This document shows positions 6,914 to 14,172 of a stretch of 29,336 bases of DNA, one piece after another. Below the pieces are notes generated by a model, which did not search any database, was not told the origin of the DNA, and saw only the letters and a program-made list of their open reading frames with translations. The stretch is from a virus: positions 1-29,336 of IMG/VR virus record IMGVR_UViG_3300042892_002827. One strand, written 5' to 3'. The number at the start of each line of letters is the position of its first letter. Position 1 is the first letter of the stretch. Both the position numbers and the translations under genes were made by a program.

Positions 6914-8287
6914 ATGAATGAAACAGACTTTTCCAACACAAGGTTTGACAGCATAGTGGCGGCAGGATGGATCCGTGATCTAGAAAGTTCAGACAGTCGC
7001 ATACACAAAGAAAAAACAATTGAAAAAGCCCTGATGGCCGCCAAACTGGGCAGTGCCGATGCACAATGTTTTCTCTTTAATTGCTACCAGGCTTACAATC
7101 CTTTCTACACTTTTAACATCCGTCAGGTACCCGAAACACAGGGGCTGACTGGTCGGCCCAACCCTTGGACAAAATTTTGGGGGTTATTGGAAGCCCTGCG
7201 TACAAGGTCTACTACAGGTAATCGTGCTAGAGAAGCCATCGAATCGATGAGTCAACTGTTTGATTCAGACGAATGGAACAACTTGGCTCGACGTGTGATG
7301 ATCAAGGATCTGCGTTGTGGCATTTCGGAAAAAACACTGAACAAAGTACTGGGCAAGACTGAGTACAAGATTCCTGTGTTTACTTGTCAGCTGGCGCAAG
7401 ACTCCACAGATCAGCCCAAGAAACTGAAAGGTATCAAACGCCTGGAAGTCAAACTTGACGGTGTGCGGGTACTAGCAGTGGTTGACGGTGCCAATGTCAC
7501 CCTGTTCAGTCGCAATGGCAAAGAGTTTGCAAACTTTCCACAGATTGCAGATGCCATTGAAGATGCCCGCAAGCACTTTCAGTGGGGTCGCGGCACAGGT
7601 GGACGTTTTGTATTAGACGGCGAAATTGTGGGCGAGAGTTTCCAGAAACTCATGAAGCAGGCACATCGCAAGAGTGATGCCCGAACTGATGGTATGGTGT
7701 ATCACATTTTTGATATCCTTCCATTAGATTCATTACAAGAAGGTCATTGTAACATACAACAGTACAAACGTATTGAGTGGCTCGAAAGTGCTCGAGATCG
7801 TTTGTTGGAAACACCTTGCCTACGTATCATGAATGGCCTAGAAGTAGATTTGGACACAGCCGAGGGACACGACATCATGCAACGGTTCGCCGAAGCATCG
7901 GTAGCCGAAGGCTTTGAAGGCATCATGATCAAGAGCCTGGATGCACCTTATGAGTGCAAACGCAGTGATTTTTGGATGAAATGGAAACCTACTATCTCAG
8001 TTGATCTCAATATAGTGGGTTTTGAAGAAGGAACTGGTCGCAATGCAGGCCGGTTGGGTGCTATAATATGTGAAGGAGAAGACAATGACCGTAGAATTTG
8101 TGTTAATGTTGGTACTGGCTTTAGCGATACTGTTCGTGATGAGTATTGGGCCAGTAGGGATCAGCTACTTGGTCACTTGGTTGAAGTCCAAGCGGACGCA
8201 GTCACCCAAAATCAAGACGGAACCTACAGTCTCCGATTCCCGAGATTCTTGAGATTCCGAGACTTTGCCGCAGGAGAAAAAGTTTGA
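6914..8287 (+). CDS. ATP-dependent DNA ligase (T4 gp30-like)
   Basis: The 457-aa enzyme should seal nicks in phage DNA. The N-terminal helical region contains RRVMIKDLRCGIS (about 126-138), like the corresponding stretch of T4 ligase. The adenylation motif K180-x-D-G lies in EVKLDGVR. LDGEIVG (234-240), FDILP (266-270), EGIMIK (335-340) and WMKWKP (354-359) follow as the later nucleotidyltransferase motifs. An OB-fold region completes it. No clear Shine-Dalgarno precedes the ATG, and a TTAAATA motif sits one base upstream. The 3' third contains a second open frame with its own expression signals. The stop overlaps the next ATG (TGATG). Confidence 0.95.
   Translation: MNETDFSNTRFDSIVAAGWIRDLESSDSRIHKEKTIEKALMAAKLGSADAQCFLFNCYQAYNPFYTFNIRQVPETQGLTGRPNPWTKFWGLLEALRTRSTTGNRAREAIESMSQLFDSDEWNNLARRVMIKDLRCGISEKTLNKVLGKTEYKIPVFTCQLAQDSTDQPKKLKGIKRLEVKLDGVRVLAVVDGANVTLFSRNGKEFANFPQIADAIEDARKHFQWGRGTGGRFVLDGEIVGESFQKLMKQAHRKSDARTDGMVYHIFDILPLDSLQEGHCNIQQYKRIEWLESARDRLLETPCLRIMNGLEVDLDTAEGHDIMQRFAEASVAEGFEGIMIKSLDAPYECKRSDFWMKWKPTISVDLNIVGFEEGTGRNAGRLGAIICEGEDNDRRICVNVGTGFSDTVRDEYWASRDQLLGHLVEVQADAVTQNQDGTYSLRFPRFLRFRDFAAGEKV
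8059..8067 (+). promoter_or_regulatory. Candidate extended -10 promoter inside the ligase gene
   Basis: TGCTATAAT is identical to the extended -10 at 5659-5667, 5816-5824 and 28515-28523. No good -35 box is visible at 16-18 bases upstream, so it would act as an extended -10 promoter. It precedes AAGGAG and an ATG in another frame. Confidence 0.4.
8085..8252 (+). CDS. Candidate nested small membrane protein in the +1 frame of the ligase
   Basis: ATG 8085 is preceded at six bases by a perfect AAGGAG (8073-8078) and by TGCTATAAT. The 55-aa product starts MTVEF. It has one long hydrophobic helix (about residues 4-32, LMLVLALAILFVMSIG...), then a basic KSKR cluster and a polar tail ending SDSRDS. 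This N-out or N-in single-pass plan is common among small phage membrane proteins. The ligase frame is conserved here, so the second frame could be chance. The combined signals make it worth testing. Confidence 0.4.
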   Translation: MTVEFVLMLVLALAILFVMSIGPVGISYLVTWLKSKRTQSPKIKTEPTVSDSRDS

Positions 8288-8478
8288 TGACACCTTTACA
8301 TGACATTGTATTAGTAGCGGTCATGGTAGCACATAGTGCTTTTGGCCCTGCACAATTAGAGTACCAATCAGTTGAGTACTATAATTCTTGGTCAACGTGC
8401 CGCCAGGAACAAAAGCGATTGAGTCAAAAACAAGATAAAAGAACAGCATACATTTGTTTGAAAGTCGATAGATCATAA
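8287..8478 (+). CDS. Small putative exported protein, 63 aa
   Basis: The ATG at 8287 overlaps the ligase stop and has AGGAG about ten bases upstream. The N-terminus is hydrophobic (HDIVLVAVMVAHSAFGPA) and may be a signal or anchor. The rest holds two cysteines (STCRQEQ and YICLKV) that could form a disulfide in the periplasm. No family is recognised. The next gene starts directly after the stop. Confidence 0.72.
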   Translation: MTPLHDIVLVAVMVAHSAFGPAQLEYQSVEYYNSWSTCRQEQKRLSQKQDKRTAYICLKVDRS

Positions 8479-8706
8479 ATGACAGCACGATCAGCCAATG
8501 GTGTTCGTGGACACTTGTTAAATTTTATAGACGGAACTGTGGTGTTTCGTGTGTATGATGCTGAACATAACTTTGTGGACTACAACATACATCACAGTGA
8601 CTTGTGCGTCACAATTGACGATCCAGATGCATATTTTTATAACCGAGATGGCCAAGAGATATTAGATCATGCACCTATGACATTGGGGATGACAGATGAT
8701 AATTGA
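8479..8706 (+). CDS. Hypothetical phage protein, 75 aa
   Basis: A 75-aa acidic protein with alternating beta pattern (HLLNFIDGTVVFRVYDAEHNFVDYNIHHSDLCVTI), followed by a loop rich in Asp and Tyr. It resembles small uncharacterised proteins of T4-like phages with an FRVYD...DY.I.HSDL pattern. No function is assigned. Its 3' end overlaps the next small gene by 11 bases. Confidence 0.78.
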   Translation: MTARSANGVRGHLLNFIDGTVVFRVYDAEHNFVDYNIHHSDLCVTIDDPDAYFYNRDGQEILDHAPMTLGMTDDN

Positions 8707-8815
8707 AATATTTTTATACGGCTTTATCACAGCCTTTGGTTGGTGGACTGCTACACACTATGTGATTGAACCACACTTTCCGCCGCCTATTGAAAAGAAA
8801 GCAGAACAAAAATGA
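8696..8815 (+). CDS. Small single-pass membrane protein, 39 aa
   Basis: ATG 8696 opens a 39-aa frame. A hydrophobic aromatic helix (IIEIFLYGFITAFGWWTATHYV) leads into a proline-rich stretch (EPHFPPPIEKK) and a basic end. GGGG lies about ten bases upstream. It overlaps both neighbours (11 bases upstream, ATGA downstream), the packing expected of a real operon gene. Its role is unknown. A small inner-membrane protein is the only supported statement. Confidence 0.75.
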   Translation: MIIEIFLYGFITAFGWWTATHYVIEPHFPPPIEKKAEQK

Positions 8816-9252
8816 AAATTGGACTGAGCTACAGTCGATGCGTTCGCGACATTGTGGATGGGGTAGTAGATATCAACGATGTTTTGATTCTCATTACTCG
8901 CACAGATTTTGATCCGCACGATGATGAACAGTGGCGGGGTATTTGGATTGGCTACGGTGGTGGTACAGAAAATGCATACAGTCGTGGCTTCTTCAGTCAA
9001 AGTAATCCTGAATGGGCTGGCTATCACGATGAAGATCGTTTCCGTAGTGTGAGTATTGAACTTTGGGAAACTGGCAAACTACACCAGCCACGCAAGTTTG
9101 GTTTCCATCCTAGTCGTCGTCCTGAAATATGGTTGGAAACTGTGCTACCTGATTCAGAGATGATGAATCGTCCCGCGGTGAAAGATGCATGGGATCAGTT
9201 CCAGACCATTGCAGGTTTGACCAACACTAAACTGAATCGAGAATACCGATGA
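8812..9252 (+). CDS. Hypothetical phage protein, 146 aa
   Basis: The 146-aa protein starts MKIGLSYSRCVRDIVDGVVD, continues DVLILITRTDFDPHDDEQW and has a WIGYGGG segment and a YHDEDRFRSVSIELWETGKL segment. I have no named family for it, although proteins with an IGLS.SRCVRDI start are known as uncharacterised phage proteins. It is soluble and acidic. It overlaps the genes on both sides by ATGA, so it is co-translated. Confidence 0.8.
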   Translation: MKIGLSYSRCVRDIVDGVVDINDVLILITRTDFDPHDDEQWRGIWIGYGGGTENAYSRGFFSQSNPEWAGYHDEDRFRSVSIELWETGKLHQPRKFGFHPSRRPEIWLETVLPDSEMMNRPAVKDAWDQFQTIAGLTNTKLNREYR

Positions 9253-9707
9253 AAAAAATCTACTATGAAAAACGTGGTCGCAGGTATATTCCCGTGGCTG
9301 AAAACGACTACGACATGTTTGATGCCTTTCCCAAAGGATCACATCTTGTGATGTGTTACCCAGGCGGGCAAAGCAAACGCTACAACATCAATCCCAATCA
9401 CGCGGCCTTGCTTGCGGCCAGTCGTGTGGCTGAGTTTGCCATGTGTGATGCTCTGCGCAAGGCCAGCGAGGTACAGCCAAGTCGTACTCCTCTTACACCA
9501 GAGCAACGGGCGGCTTGGAATCACTTGATTGAAGTGTTTGGTGAAGATGCTAGATCACTATCTCGGGCCAGTGCCCACGACATTGCTCAAGCAGGATTGA
9601 AAGCATTACAAACAGAAGCAGATCGATTAATGAAACACAAGAGCGTAAAACGTGCATACGAACAATTCCTGTTGGTATGTGAACTGACCCGGAAGGAGAA
9701 CGCATGA
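9249..9707 (+). CDS. Hypothetical phage protein, 152 aa
   Basis: The protein opens with a charged, aromatic segment (KKIYYEKRGRRYIPVAENDYDMFDAFPKGSHLVMCYPGG). It then becomes helical (AALLAASRVAEFAMCDALRKA, EQRAAWNHLIEVFGEDARS, DIAQAGLKALQTEADRL). The first part looks like a small beta domain joined to a helical bundle. No catalytic motif is visible and I know no function. It is coupled to the previous gene by ATGA and its end supplies the AAGGAG for the next small gene. Confidence 0.8.
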   Translation: MKKIYYEKRGRRYIPVAENDYDMFDAFPKGSHLVMCYPGGQSKRYNINPNHAALLAASRVAEFAMCDALRKASEVQPSRTPLTPEQRAAWNHLIEVFGEDARSLSRASAHDIAQAGLKALQTEADRLMKHKSVKRAYEQFLLVCELTRKENA

Positions 9708-9817
9708 TATGTATCTCATCCAGGAATCTTGAAATACAGTTACCATGGGAACCAGGCCTGCTGGAATGGTTGCAACAACATTACCCGGCTTCGGGATATT
9801 TTTTAATAGAGGATTGA
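9704..9817 (+). CDS. Hypothetical protein, 37 aa
   Basis: ATG 9704 overlaps the previous stop (ATGA). It has AAGGAG five bases upstream, an excellent initiation site. The 37-aa product reads MICISSRNLEIQLPW..., then LLEWLQQHYP, ending YFLIED. No family is recognised. It is accepted because of its start signals and tight packing, the next ATG being two bases after its stop. Confidence 0.65.
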   Translation: MICISSRNLEIQLPWEPGLLEWLQQHYPASGYFLIED

Positions 9818-9818
9818 T

Positions 9819-11024
9819 ATGGCCACCATTGAAGAACAAAAAAAACTCATTGAAGTTCTGAAATTTACGCCAAGAACCTACAAAGTCAGCCTATGGGGTT
9901 ATGGCGGTGAAAAGGTCATGGGCACCGTAGATCGGAAAGTCTGGGACTATTGCATGGCCAACCAAGTTGACTTGTCGGACATTGCCTGGGGCGATGAGGA
10001 TACTGTGGCCAGCATGGGACTTGATCCTGACATGTTGCCGTTCTCTGCAGGGTCGTGGTATGAATGTGATGACCTAGCACACGTTAATGGTACAAGTCGC
10101 GATGCAGGTACGCTACAGATTGAAGATGAAAATCTCAATACAGTTTTTGCAAAAAGCCTAGAGGAATGTGACAATGACGAGGAAGACAACCCCAAATGGG
10201 CATGTGGAGAAACAGTATGGGTTGGTCAGATCAAACCTGGCAAGGTAGTGTTTGTTGGAAATTCAAATGAAAAAGGCACGTTCTTTGAAGGACATATTGA
10301 ACTTACGCAACCATTCGACATTACCAAACTAACTCTGTGCTACGATGACATTGACAGTGAAGAAATTGTCAATGGCGTACAATACGATGGTGAAGACATT
10401 GACAACTGGGGCGGTAGCACAGACGGCAAGAGTTCGGACTTTACCATGTGCAGGATCAAAAAGGGTGGTGATTGGGAACGCTATGAACCCAAAGAAAAAG
10501 ACTGGGGACATCCTCCACATGGAACCAGTCCCAGTAGATGGGAACAGACAGAAACATTTAAGTTTAAGAAACTAAAACCTACTATTCCAGGTTACTATAG
10601 TGTGAACTGGGGTGGCGGTAGTTCCTTTGGCAGTTTGTACTGGAACGGCACTGCATTTGGTGACTGGGAATATGGCAAGTTCAATCCTGTGCGTCAAGAA
10701 GGTGTCAAGTGCTGGAGTGGCTATAGCTGGGACACAAGTGACTGGGCCAACCAACCTCCAGAACCTGTAGATGTCAGTTGTGATAATAAAAAATGCGGTT
10801 GGGTCGGACACGGTGAACAGCGCAGACGTGATGATGAGTACAACGATTATTGCCCCGAATGTAATGGCACAGAGTTTACCTGGATTGATTATGATCCCAA
10901 TACAGCACTGGGACGCAAGAATCGTGCTAAGTATTGTTTGGAGTGGGATCCAGCAGTGGCACTAGAACACATTGTAGTGCCTGCAAACAATGTACGGGCC
11001 AGGTGGCCAACCAACAGACCTTAA
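9819..11024 (+). CDS. Large hypothetical protein with C-terminal zinc ribbon
   Basis: The 401-aa protein is acidic and rich in Trp, Gly and Asp. Residues about 20-50 and 255-310 have repeated aromatic-glycine strands (YKVSLWGYGGEK, YYSVNWGGGSSFGSLYWNG), suggesting beta-sandwich parts. Near the C-terminus four cysteines, C321-x4-C326 and C345-x2-C348, form a probable zinc ribbon. The family is not recognised and the function is unknown. A role in nucleic-acid binding is only suggested by the ribbon. A YccA-like gene follows after 11 bases. Confidence 0.8.
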   Translation: MATIEEQKKLIEVLKFTPRTYKVSLWGYGGEKVMGTVDRKVWDYCMANQVDLSDIAWGDEDTVASMGLDPDMLPFSAGSWYECDDLAHVNGTSRDAGTLQIEDENLNTVFAKSLEECDNDEEDNPKWACGETVWVGQIKPGKVVFVGNSNEKGTFFEGHIELTQPFDITKLTLCYDDIDSEEIVNGVQYDGEDIDNWGGSTDGKSSDFTMCRIKKGGDWERYEPKEKDWGHPPHGTSPSRWEQTETFKFKKLKPTIPGYYSVNWGGGSSFGSLYWNGTAFGDWEYGKFNPVRQEGVKCWSGYSWDTSDWANQPPEPVDVSCDNKKCGWVGHGEQRRRDDEYNDYCPECNGTEFTWIDYDPNTALGRKNRAKYCLEWDPAVALEHIVVPANNVRARWPTNRP

Positions 11025-11035
11025 AGGAGAAAACT

Positions 11036-11725
11036 ATGAATGATACACTTATTTTTAATGATGAACAATACCGTTCAGCAGAACAAATCAACTCGGCCAT
11101 GGGCCGTGTTTACGGACACATGAGTCTAGCAGTGATTGTGAGTATGCTGGTCAGTTACTGGGTGGGAACCACACCAGAGTTGCTACAATTGTTTTTCACA
11201 GGCATAACAAAATGGATTGTGATTTTTGCCCCGCTTGTGGCAATCTTTGGCATTTCTGCGGTACTGGCTAACAATCCCAGCAAGGGCGTGGCACAGTTAT
11301 GCTTGCATGGCTTTGCCGCTCTGATGGGTCTAAGTTTTGCCACCATCTTTGCCATATTCACCATGGGCAGTATAGTATCCGCATTTATGGGTGCGGGTGT
11401 GCTGTTTGGTGTCATGAGTTTTTATGGATACTTTACCAAACGTAGCCTAGACAGTGTTGGCAAGTTTATGTTTGTGGGATTGATCGCCATCTGTATTGCC
11501 AGTATTGTGAACATCTTTATTGGCAGCACCGTGATGCAGATGGTGATCTCTGCACTGGCTATCATTATCTTCTTGGGTCTCACTGCCTATGACACACAAC
11601 GGATCCGTGAAATGGTCAGTGTTGAAACTAGCGATGCAGTTGAGGTGTCGGGTGCGTTGACCTTGTACATGGACTTTATCAACTTGTTCTTGAACTTGTT
11701 GCAATTGTTTGGCGATAGGAAATAA
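11036..11725 (+). CDS. BAX inhibitor-1 / YccA-like integral membrane protein
   Basis: The start is taken at ATG 11036, behind AAAGGAG. The open frame extends upstream but without support. The 229-aa protein has about seven hydrophobic helices and the family marks: FGISAVLANNPS..., GLTAYDTQRI near the end, and a LTLYMDFINLFLNLLQLFG final helix with a basic tail. These belong to the UPF0005/TMBIM family (E. coli YccA, YbhL). YccA binds and inhibits the FtsH membrane protease, so a phage copy may protect membrane or phage proteins from FtsH. That role is an inference. Confidence 0.93.
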   Translation: MNDTLIFNDEQYRSAEQINSAMGRVYGHMSLAVIVSMLVSYWVGTTPELLQLFFTGITKWIVIFAPLVAIFGISAVLANNPSKGVAQLCLHGFAALMGLSFATIFAIFTMGSIVSAFMGAGVLFGVMSFYGYFTKRSLDSVGKFMFVGLIAICIASIVNIFIGSTVMQMVISALAIIIFLGLTAYDTQRIREMVSVETSDAVEVSGALTLYMDFINLFLNLLQLFGDRK

Positions 11726-11727
11726 TC

Positions 11728-12111
11728 ATGTCAACTTGGGTATTGACCACACTGGAAAAGAAAAACGTTGTAGAAACTGAGTTCTGGACCAAGGATGGAA
11801 ACACTATCAAACGAAGTACCGGCTTCAGATGGGGCACAGTCTATTGTGAAAGCGATGAACGGCCCGACATTGACTTAGAAAATCCTGATGGACTTGAAGT
11901 GTTTGCCACTGACTACGACTTTGAACTAGACAATCTAGATGATGGTTGCTGGGCAGAGGTTGAGTATCCTGAAGACATGACTCAAGAAGAACAAGAACGC
12001 ATGGACGAACTGTGGGAAGAAGAAGGTTACGATGCCTGGGAAGCCGAAGGTTGGGCCAACAGTGACACAGAAACTTGGTTCAATGGTCCACTGGGTTTAG
12101 AACAACAATAA
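11728..12111 (+). CDS. Acidic hypothetical protein, 127 aa
   Basis: A very acidic protein (TTLEKKNVVETEFWTKDGN, then long Asp/Glu stretches such as DMTQEEQERMDELWEEEG). The N-terminal half has a beta pattern and the C-terminal half is helical. Such acidic proteins are common in phages as DNA mimics or structural chaperones, but nothing here proves either. The start is two bases after the BAX-like gene stop. A strong promoter lies just past the stop, ending this transcription unit. Confidence 0.78.
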   Translation: MSTWVLTTLEKKNVVETEFWTKDGNTIKRSTGFRWGTVYCESDERPDIDLENPDGLEVFATDYDFELDNLDDGCWAEVEYPEDMTQEEQERMDELWEEEGYDAWEAEGWANSDTETWFNGPLGLEQQ

Positions 12112-12112
12112 A

Positions 12113-12142
12113 TTGACACCGCCACCACTTTCTTTGTATAAT
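12113..12142 (+). promoter_or_regulatory. Sigma70 promoter TTGACA-18-TATAAT
   Basis: A perfect -35 TTGACA (12113-12118) and a perfect -10 TATAAT (12137-12142) have an 18-base spacer. The predicted start is near 12149. It begins a long untranslated segment of about 195 bases before the next gene. Confidence 0.88.
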
Positions 12143-12342
12143 GTACATGTGCATGAGCAAGGAGATTGGTGGCGATCTAATGGTATGAGCGGGGTGATCG
12201 ATTCGCCCGGGCCCGACATAACCGTGGCAGGTAGATATAATGCCCACAAGGTTGAGACACTGTCCAAGATCTAGCAATAGGTCAAAACCGGCTGGTACCC
12301 GGTGTATGCTCAAGTTGGAAATCACAGTGAAAGGAAGTTTAA
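12143..12342 (+). other. Untranslated leader or small RNA region with hairpins
   Basis: There is no credible gene here. A 13-codon frame begins at 12147 and stops at about 12188. Structure visible: GGGTG/CGCCC closing a seven-base loop (about 12192-12208), a GC-rich GGGCCC palindrome after it, GTGG/CCAC around 12224-12246, and ACCGG/CCGGT closing a seven-base loop (12287-12303). A second promoter lies inside. It may be a structured leader controlling the 12343 gene, or a separate small RNA from the first promoter. No T-rich terminator is visible to prove the latter. Confidence 0.45.
12213..12241 (+). promoter_or_regulatory. Second candidate sigma70 promoter
   Basis: CCGACA (12213-12218), 17 bases, and TATAAT (12236-12241). 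The -35 matches four of six positions. It would give a shorter leader of about 95 bases before ATG 12343. Confidence 0.5.
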
Positions 12343-12660
12343 ATGTCTGTTAAAATAGAAGCCTCTGATTCCATGCTTCCGTCCCTTGACTCTCTTAGAA
12401 CAACGGCTTTGCCCATGCACAAATTATATTTCGAACTGTCCAGTGTGGACACATGGTACACTATCATGCGAGAAGCACGAGCACAGTTTGGTAAAAACTG
12501 GCGCAGTCAGGCACATGTCAAACGACGACTAGAACATGCCGGTCTTTGGCGACTAGGAGGCTCCACAGAACGTGTGTGGTTTGAAGTGCCAGATCCCAAG
12601 TTCGGAACCTGGATAGCAATTAAACATGCTGTTAGACAAGTCGAACCCACCGGTAAATAA
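12343..12660 (+). CDS. Hypothetical protein, 105 aa
   Basis: The ATG follows GAAAGGAAGT. The 105-aa product has a helical middle (MHKLYFELSSVDTWYTIMREARAQFG), then a basic segment (NWRSQAHVKRRLEHAGLWRLGG) and a final VWFEVPDPKFGTWIAIKHAV. No known family. Aromatic-basic composition might suit nucleic-acid contact, but this is speculative. It is the first gene after the long structured leader, so its expression may be specially controlled. Confidence 0.75.
   Translation: MSVKIEASDSMLPSLDSLRTTALPMHKLYFELSSVDTWYTIMREARAQFGKNWRSQAHVKRRLEHAGLWRLGGSTERVWFEVPDPKFGTWIAIKHAVRQVEPTGK
12652..12659 (+). promoter_or_regulatory. Late-promoter-like motif (GGTAAATA)
   Basis: TAAATA ends seven bases before ATG 12667, close to where late transcription would start. 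The next ATG has no Shine-Dalgarno. The motif overlaps the previous stop codon, so it could be fortuitous. Confidence 0.35.
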
Positions 12661-12666
12661 TACTCT

Positions 12667-14172
12667 ATGATATTTGGTTTCAGCATCCTGGCCACAGCAA
12701 TCTTACTCAGTTGCGTGGCCGCTTATTACTCTGTAGCAGGGTTAACTGCCATCTTCAGCGCGGCAACTATTCCTGTGATCATCATGGGCGGTAGTCTTGA
12801 ACTTGGCAAAATCGTTGCCACGGTTTGGTTGCACAACAACTGGAAACGTGCAGGGTTCTTGTTCAAGGCATATCTAGTACCTGCGGTCATGTTCTTGATG
12901 CTGTTGACAAGCATGGGCATCTTTGGCTACCTTTCCAAGGCCCACTCAGATCAAAGTCTAGTATCTGGAGACTCAATAGCAAAGGTAGCAATCTACGATG
13001 AAAAGATCAAAATATCTCGTGACAATATTGATGCCAACCGCAAAGCACTTAAACAGATGGATGAGGCAGTGGATCAAGTTATGGGCCGAAGCCAAGATGA
13101 AAAAGGTGCCGACAAAGCAGTTGCAATCCGAAGAGGCCAGCAAAAAGAACGGGCTAGGATACTTGTTGACATTGAAGCCGAACAGAAAAAAATTACTAGC
13201 CTTAATGAAGAGCGGGCACCACTAGCGGCCGAGTTCCGCAAGGTTGAGTCGGAAGTTGGTCCAATCAAATACATTGCGGCCTTGATCTATGGAGATAACC
13301 CTGACTCAAATGTACTAGAACGTGCTGTGCGTCTTGTTATTATCATGATTGTGCTGGTGTTTGACCCACTGGCCTTGACACTAATTCTGGCAGCAAACAA
13401 ACAATTCCAATGGGCCAGAGAAGGCACAGGCGGATTTATACATGATGAGCCCCGGTATGAACCCGATGATGGTCCACTAACTGAAGACCAAGTTGATCAA
13501 CTTGACAAATCTGCACAAGCATTTCGGGCGGACCCACATCCGTCAGGTTGGATGTTTGAAAAATTCCCGTACCTCACTGCCGGCAAAGAAATGTTTTTTA
13601 AAGACACACCTCCAATGGTGGCTCGGCCAGATAACGACCAAGCAGCCATGAACATTGTTGCAGAACCGCCTGGGGTAGAAACACGTCCATTTACAGCTGA
13701 AGAATTAGAGGCATTGGAGTCTGCGGACTTGGAAGAAGATTTTGACGAAGATGATGACACACTCAAGACTGCTATTACAAAATGGAAAGCGGCAAATCCC
13801 AACGATACTTTAAAAAATCAACGTTATAAATTCATACGCGGCGAAATCTCTCAGTTGCCTTGGATGGGTCTATTGGCTGATAATGAATCGAGAAAAGAAA
13901 TAAAAAGCGGATTTGGCACACAGTTTCCATCACATGCTGAACGAGGAGATACCTTTGTAAGAGTTGACCGTCTACCCAGCATGGTCTATAAGTACAATGG
14001 TAAAGACTGGATGGAAGTTGACAAAAATCTAACAGACAGTTATACTTACGATATTGCTTATATTGATCACTTGATAGAACGCATTGCATCTGGTGAATAC
14101 GATGCTGAACTATTGAGCGAAACTGAACAAGAGCAAGTGGCCCAACGTTTACAATCAAATACAAACACATGA
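12667..14172 (+). CDS. Four-helix phage membrane protein with coiled coil and soluble tail, 501 aa
   Basis: Three N-terminal hydrophobic helices (about residues 4-27, 29-50 and 70-92) are followed by a charged coiled coil (about 100-195, DEKIKISRDNIDANRKALKQMDEAV...). A fourth helix (about 219-245, IIMIVLVFDPLALTLILA) and a 250-residue acidic soluble tail follow. The tail ends in a conserved-looking module (GDTFVRVDRLPSMVYKYNGKDWMEVD, then YTYDIAYIDHLIERI). Similar membrane proteins are recurrent in aquatic T4-like phages, but their role is not known. A structural or envelope-remodelling function is a guess. ClpX begins inside its stop (ATGA). Confidence 0.82.
   Translation: MIFGFSILATAILLSCVAAYYSVAGLTAIFSAATIPVIIMGGSLELGKIVATVWLHNNWKRAGFLFKAYLVPAVMFLMLLTSMGIFGYLSKAHSDQSLVSGDSIAKVAIYDEKIKISRDNIDANRKALKQMDEAVDQVMGRSQDEKGADKAVAIRRGQQKERARILVDIEAEQKKITSLNEERAPLAAEFRKVESEVGPIKYIAALIYGDNPDSNVLERAVRLVIIMIVLVFDPLALTLILAANKQFQWAREGTGGFIHDEPRYEPDDGPLTEDQVDQLDKSAQAFRADPHPSGWMFEKFPYLTAGKEMFFKDTPPMVARPDNDQAAMNIVAEPPGVETRPFTAEELEALESADLEEDFDEDDDTLKTAITKWKAANPNDTLKNQRYKFIRGEISQLPWMGLLADNESRKEIKSGFGTQFPSHAERGDTFVRVDRLPSMVYKYNGKDWMEVDKNLTDSYTYDIAYIDHLIERIASGEYDAELLSETEQEQVAQRLQSNTNT

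Noticed and set aside
10934-11035. N-terminal extension of the BAX-inhibitor-like frame
   Set aside because: It overlaps the zinc-ribbon gene. ATG 11036 has AAAGGAG and fits the family length.
12192-12216. T-arm-like stem-loop (GGGTG, seven-base loop, CGCCC) suggesting a tRNA
   Set aside because: The first loop base is A, and no matching acceptor strand, D-arm or anticodon arm exists upstream.
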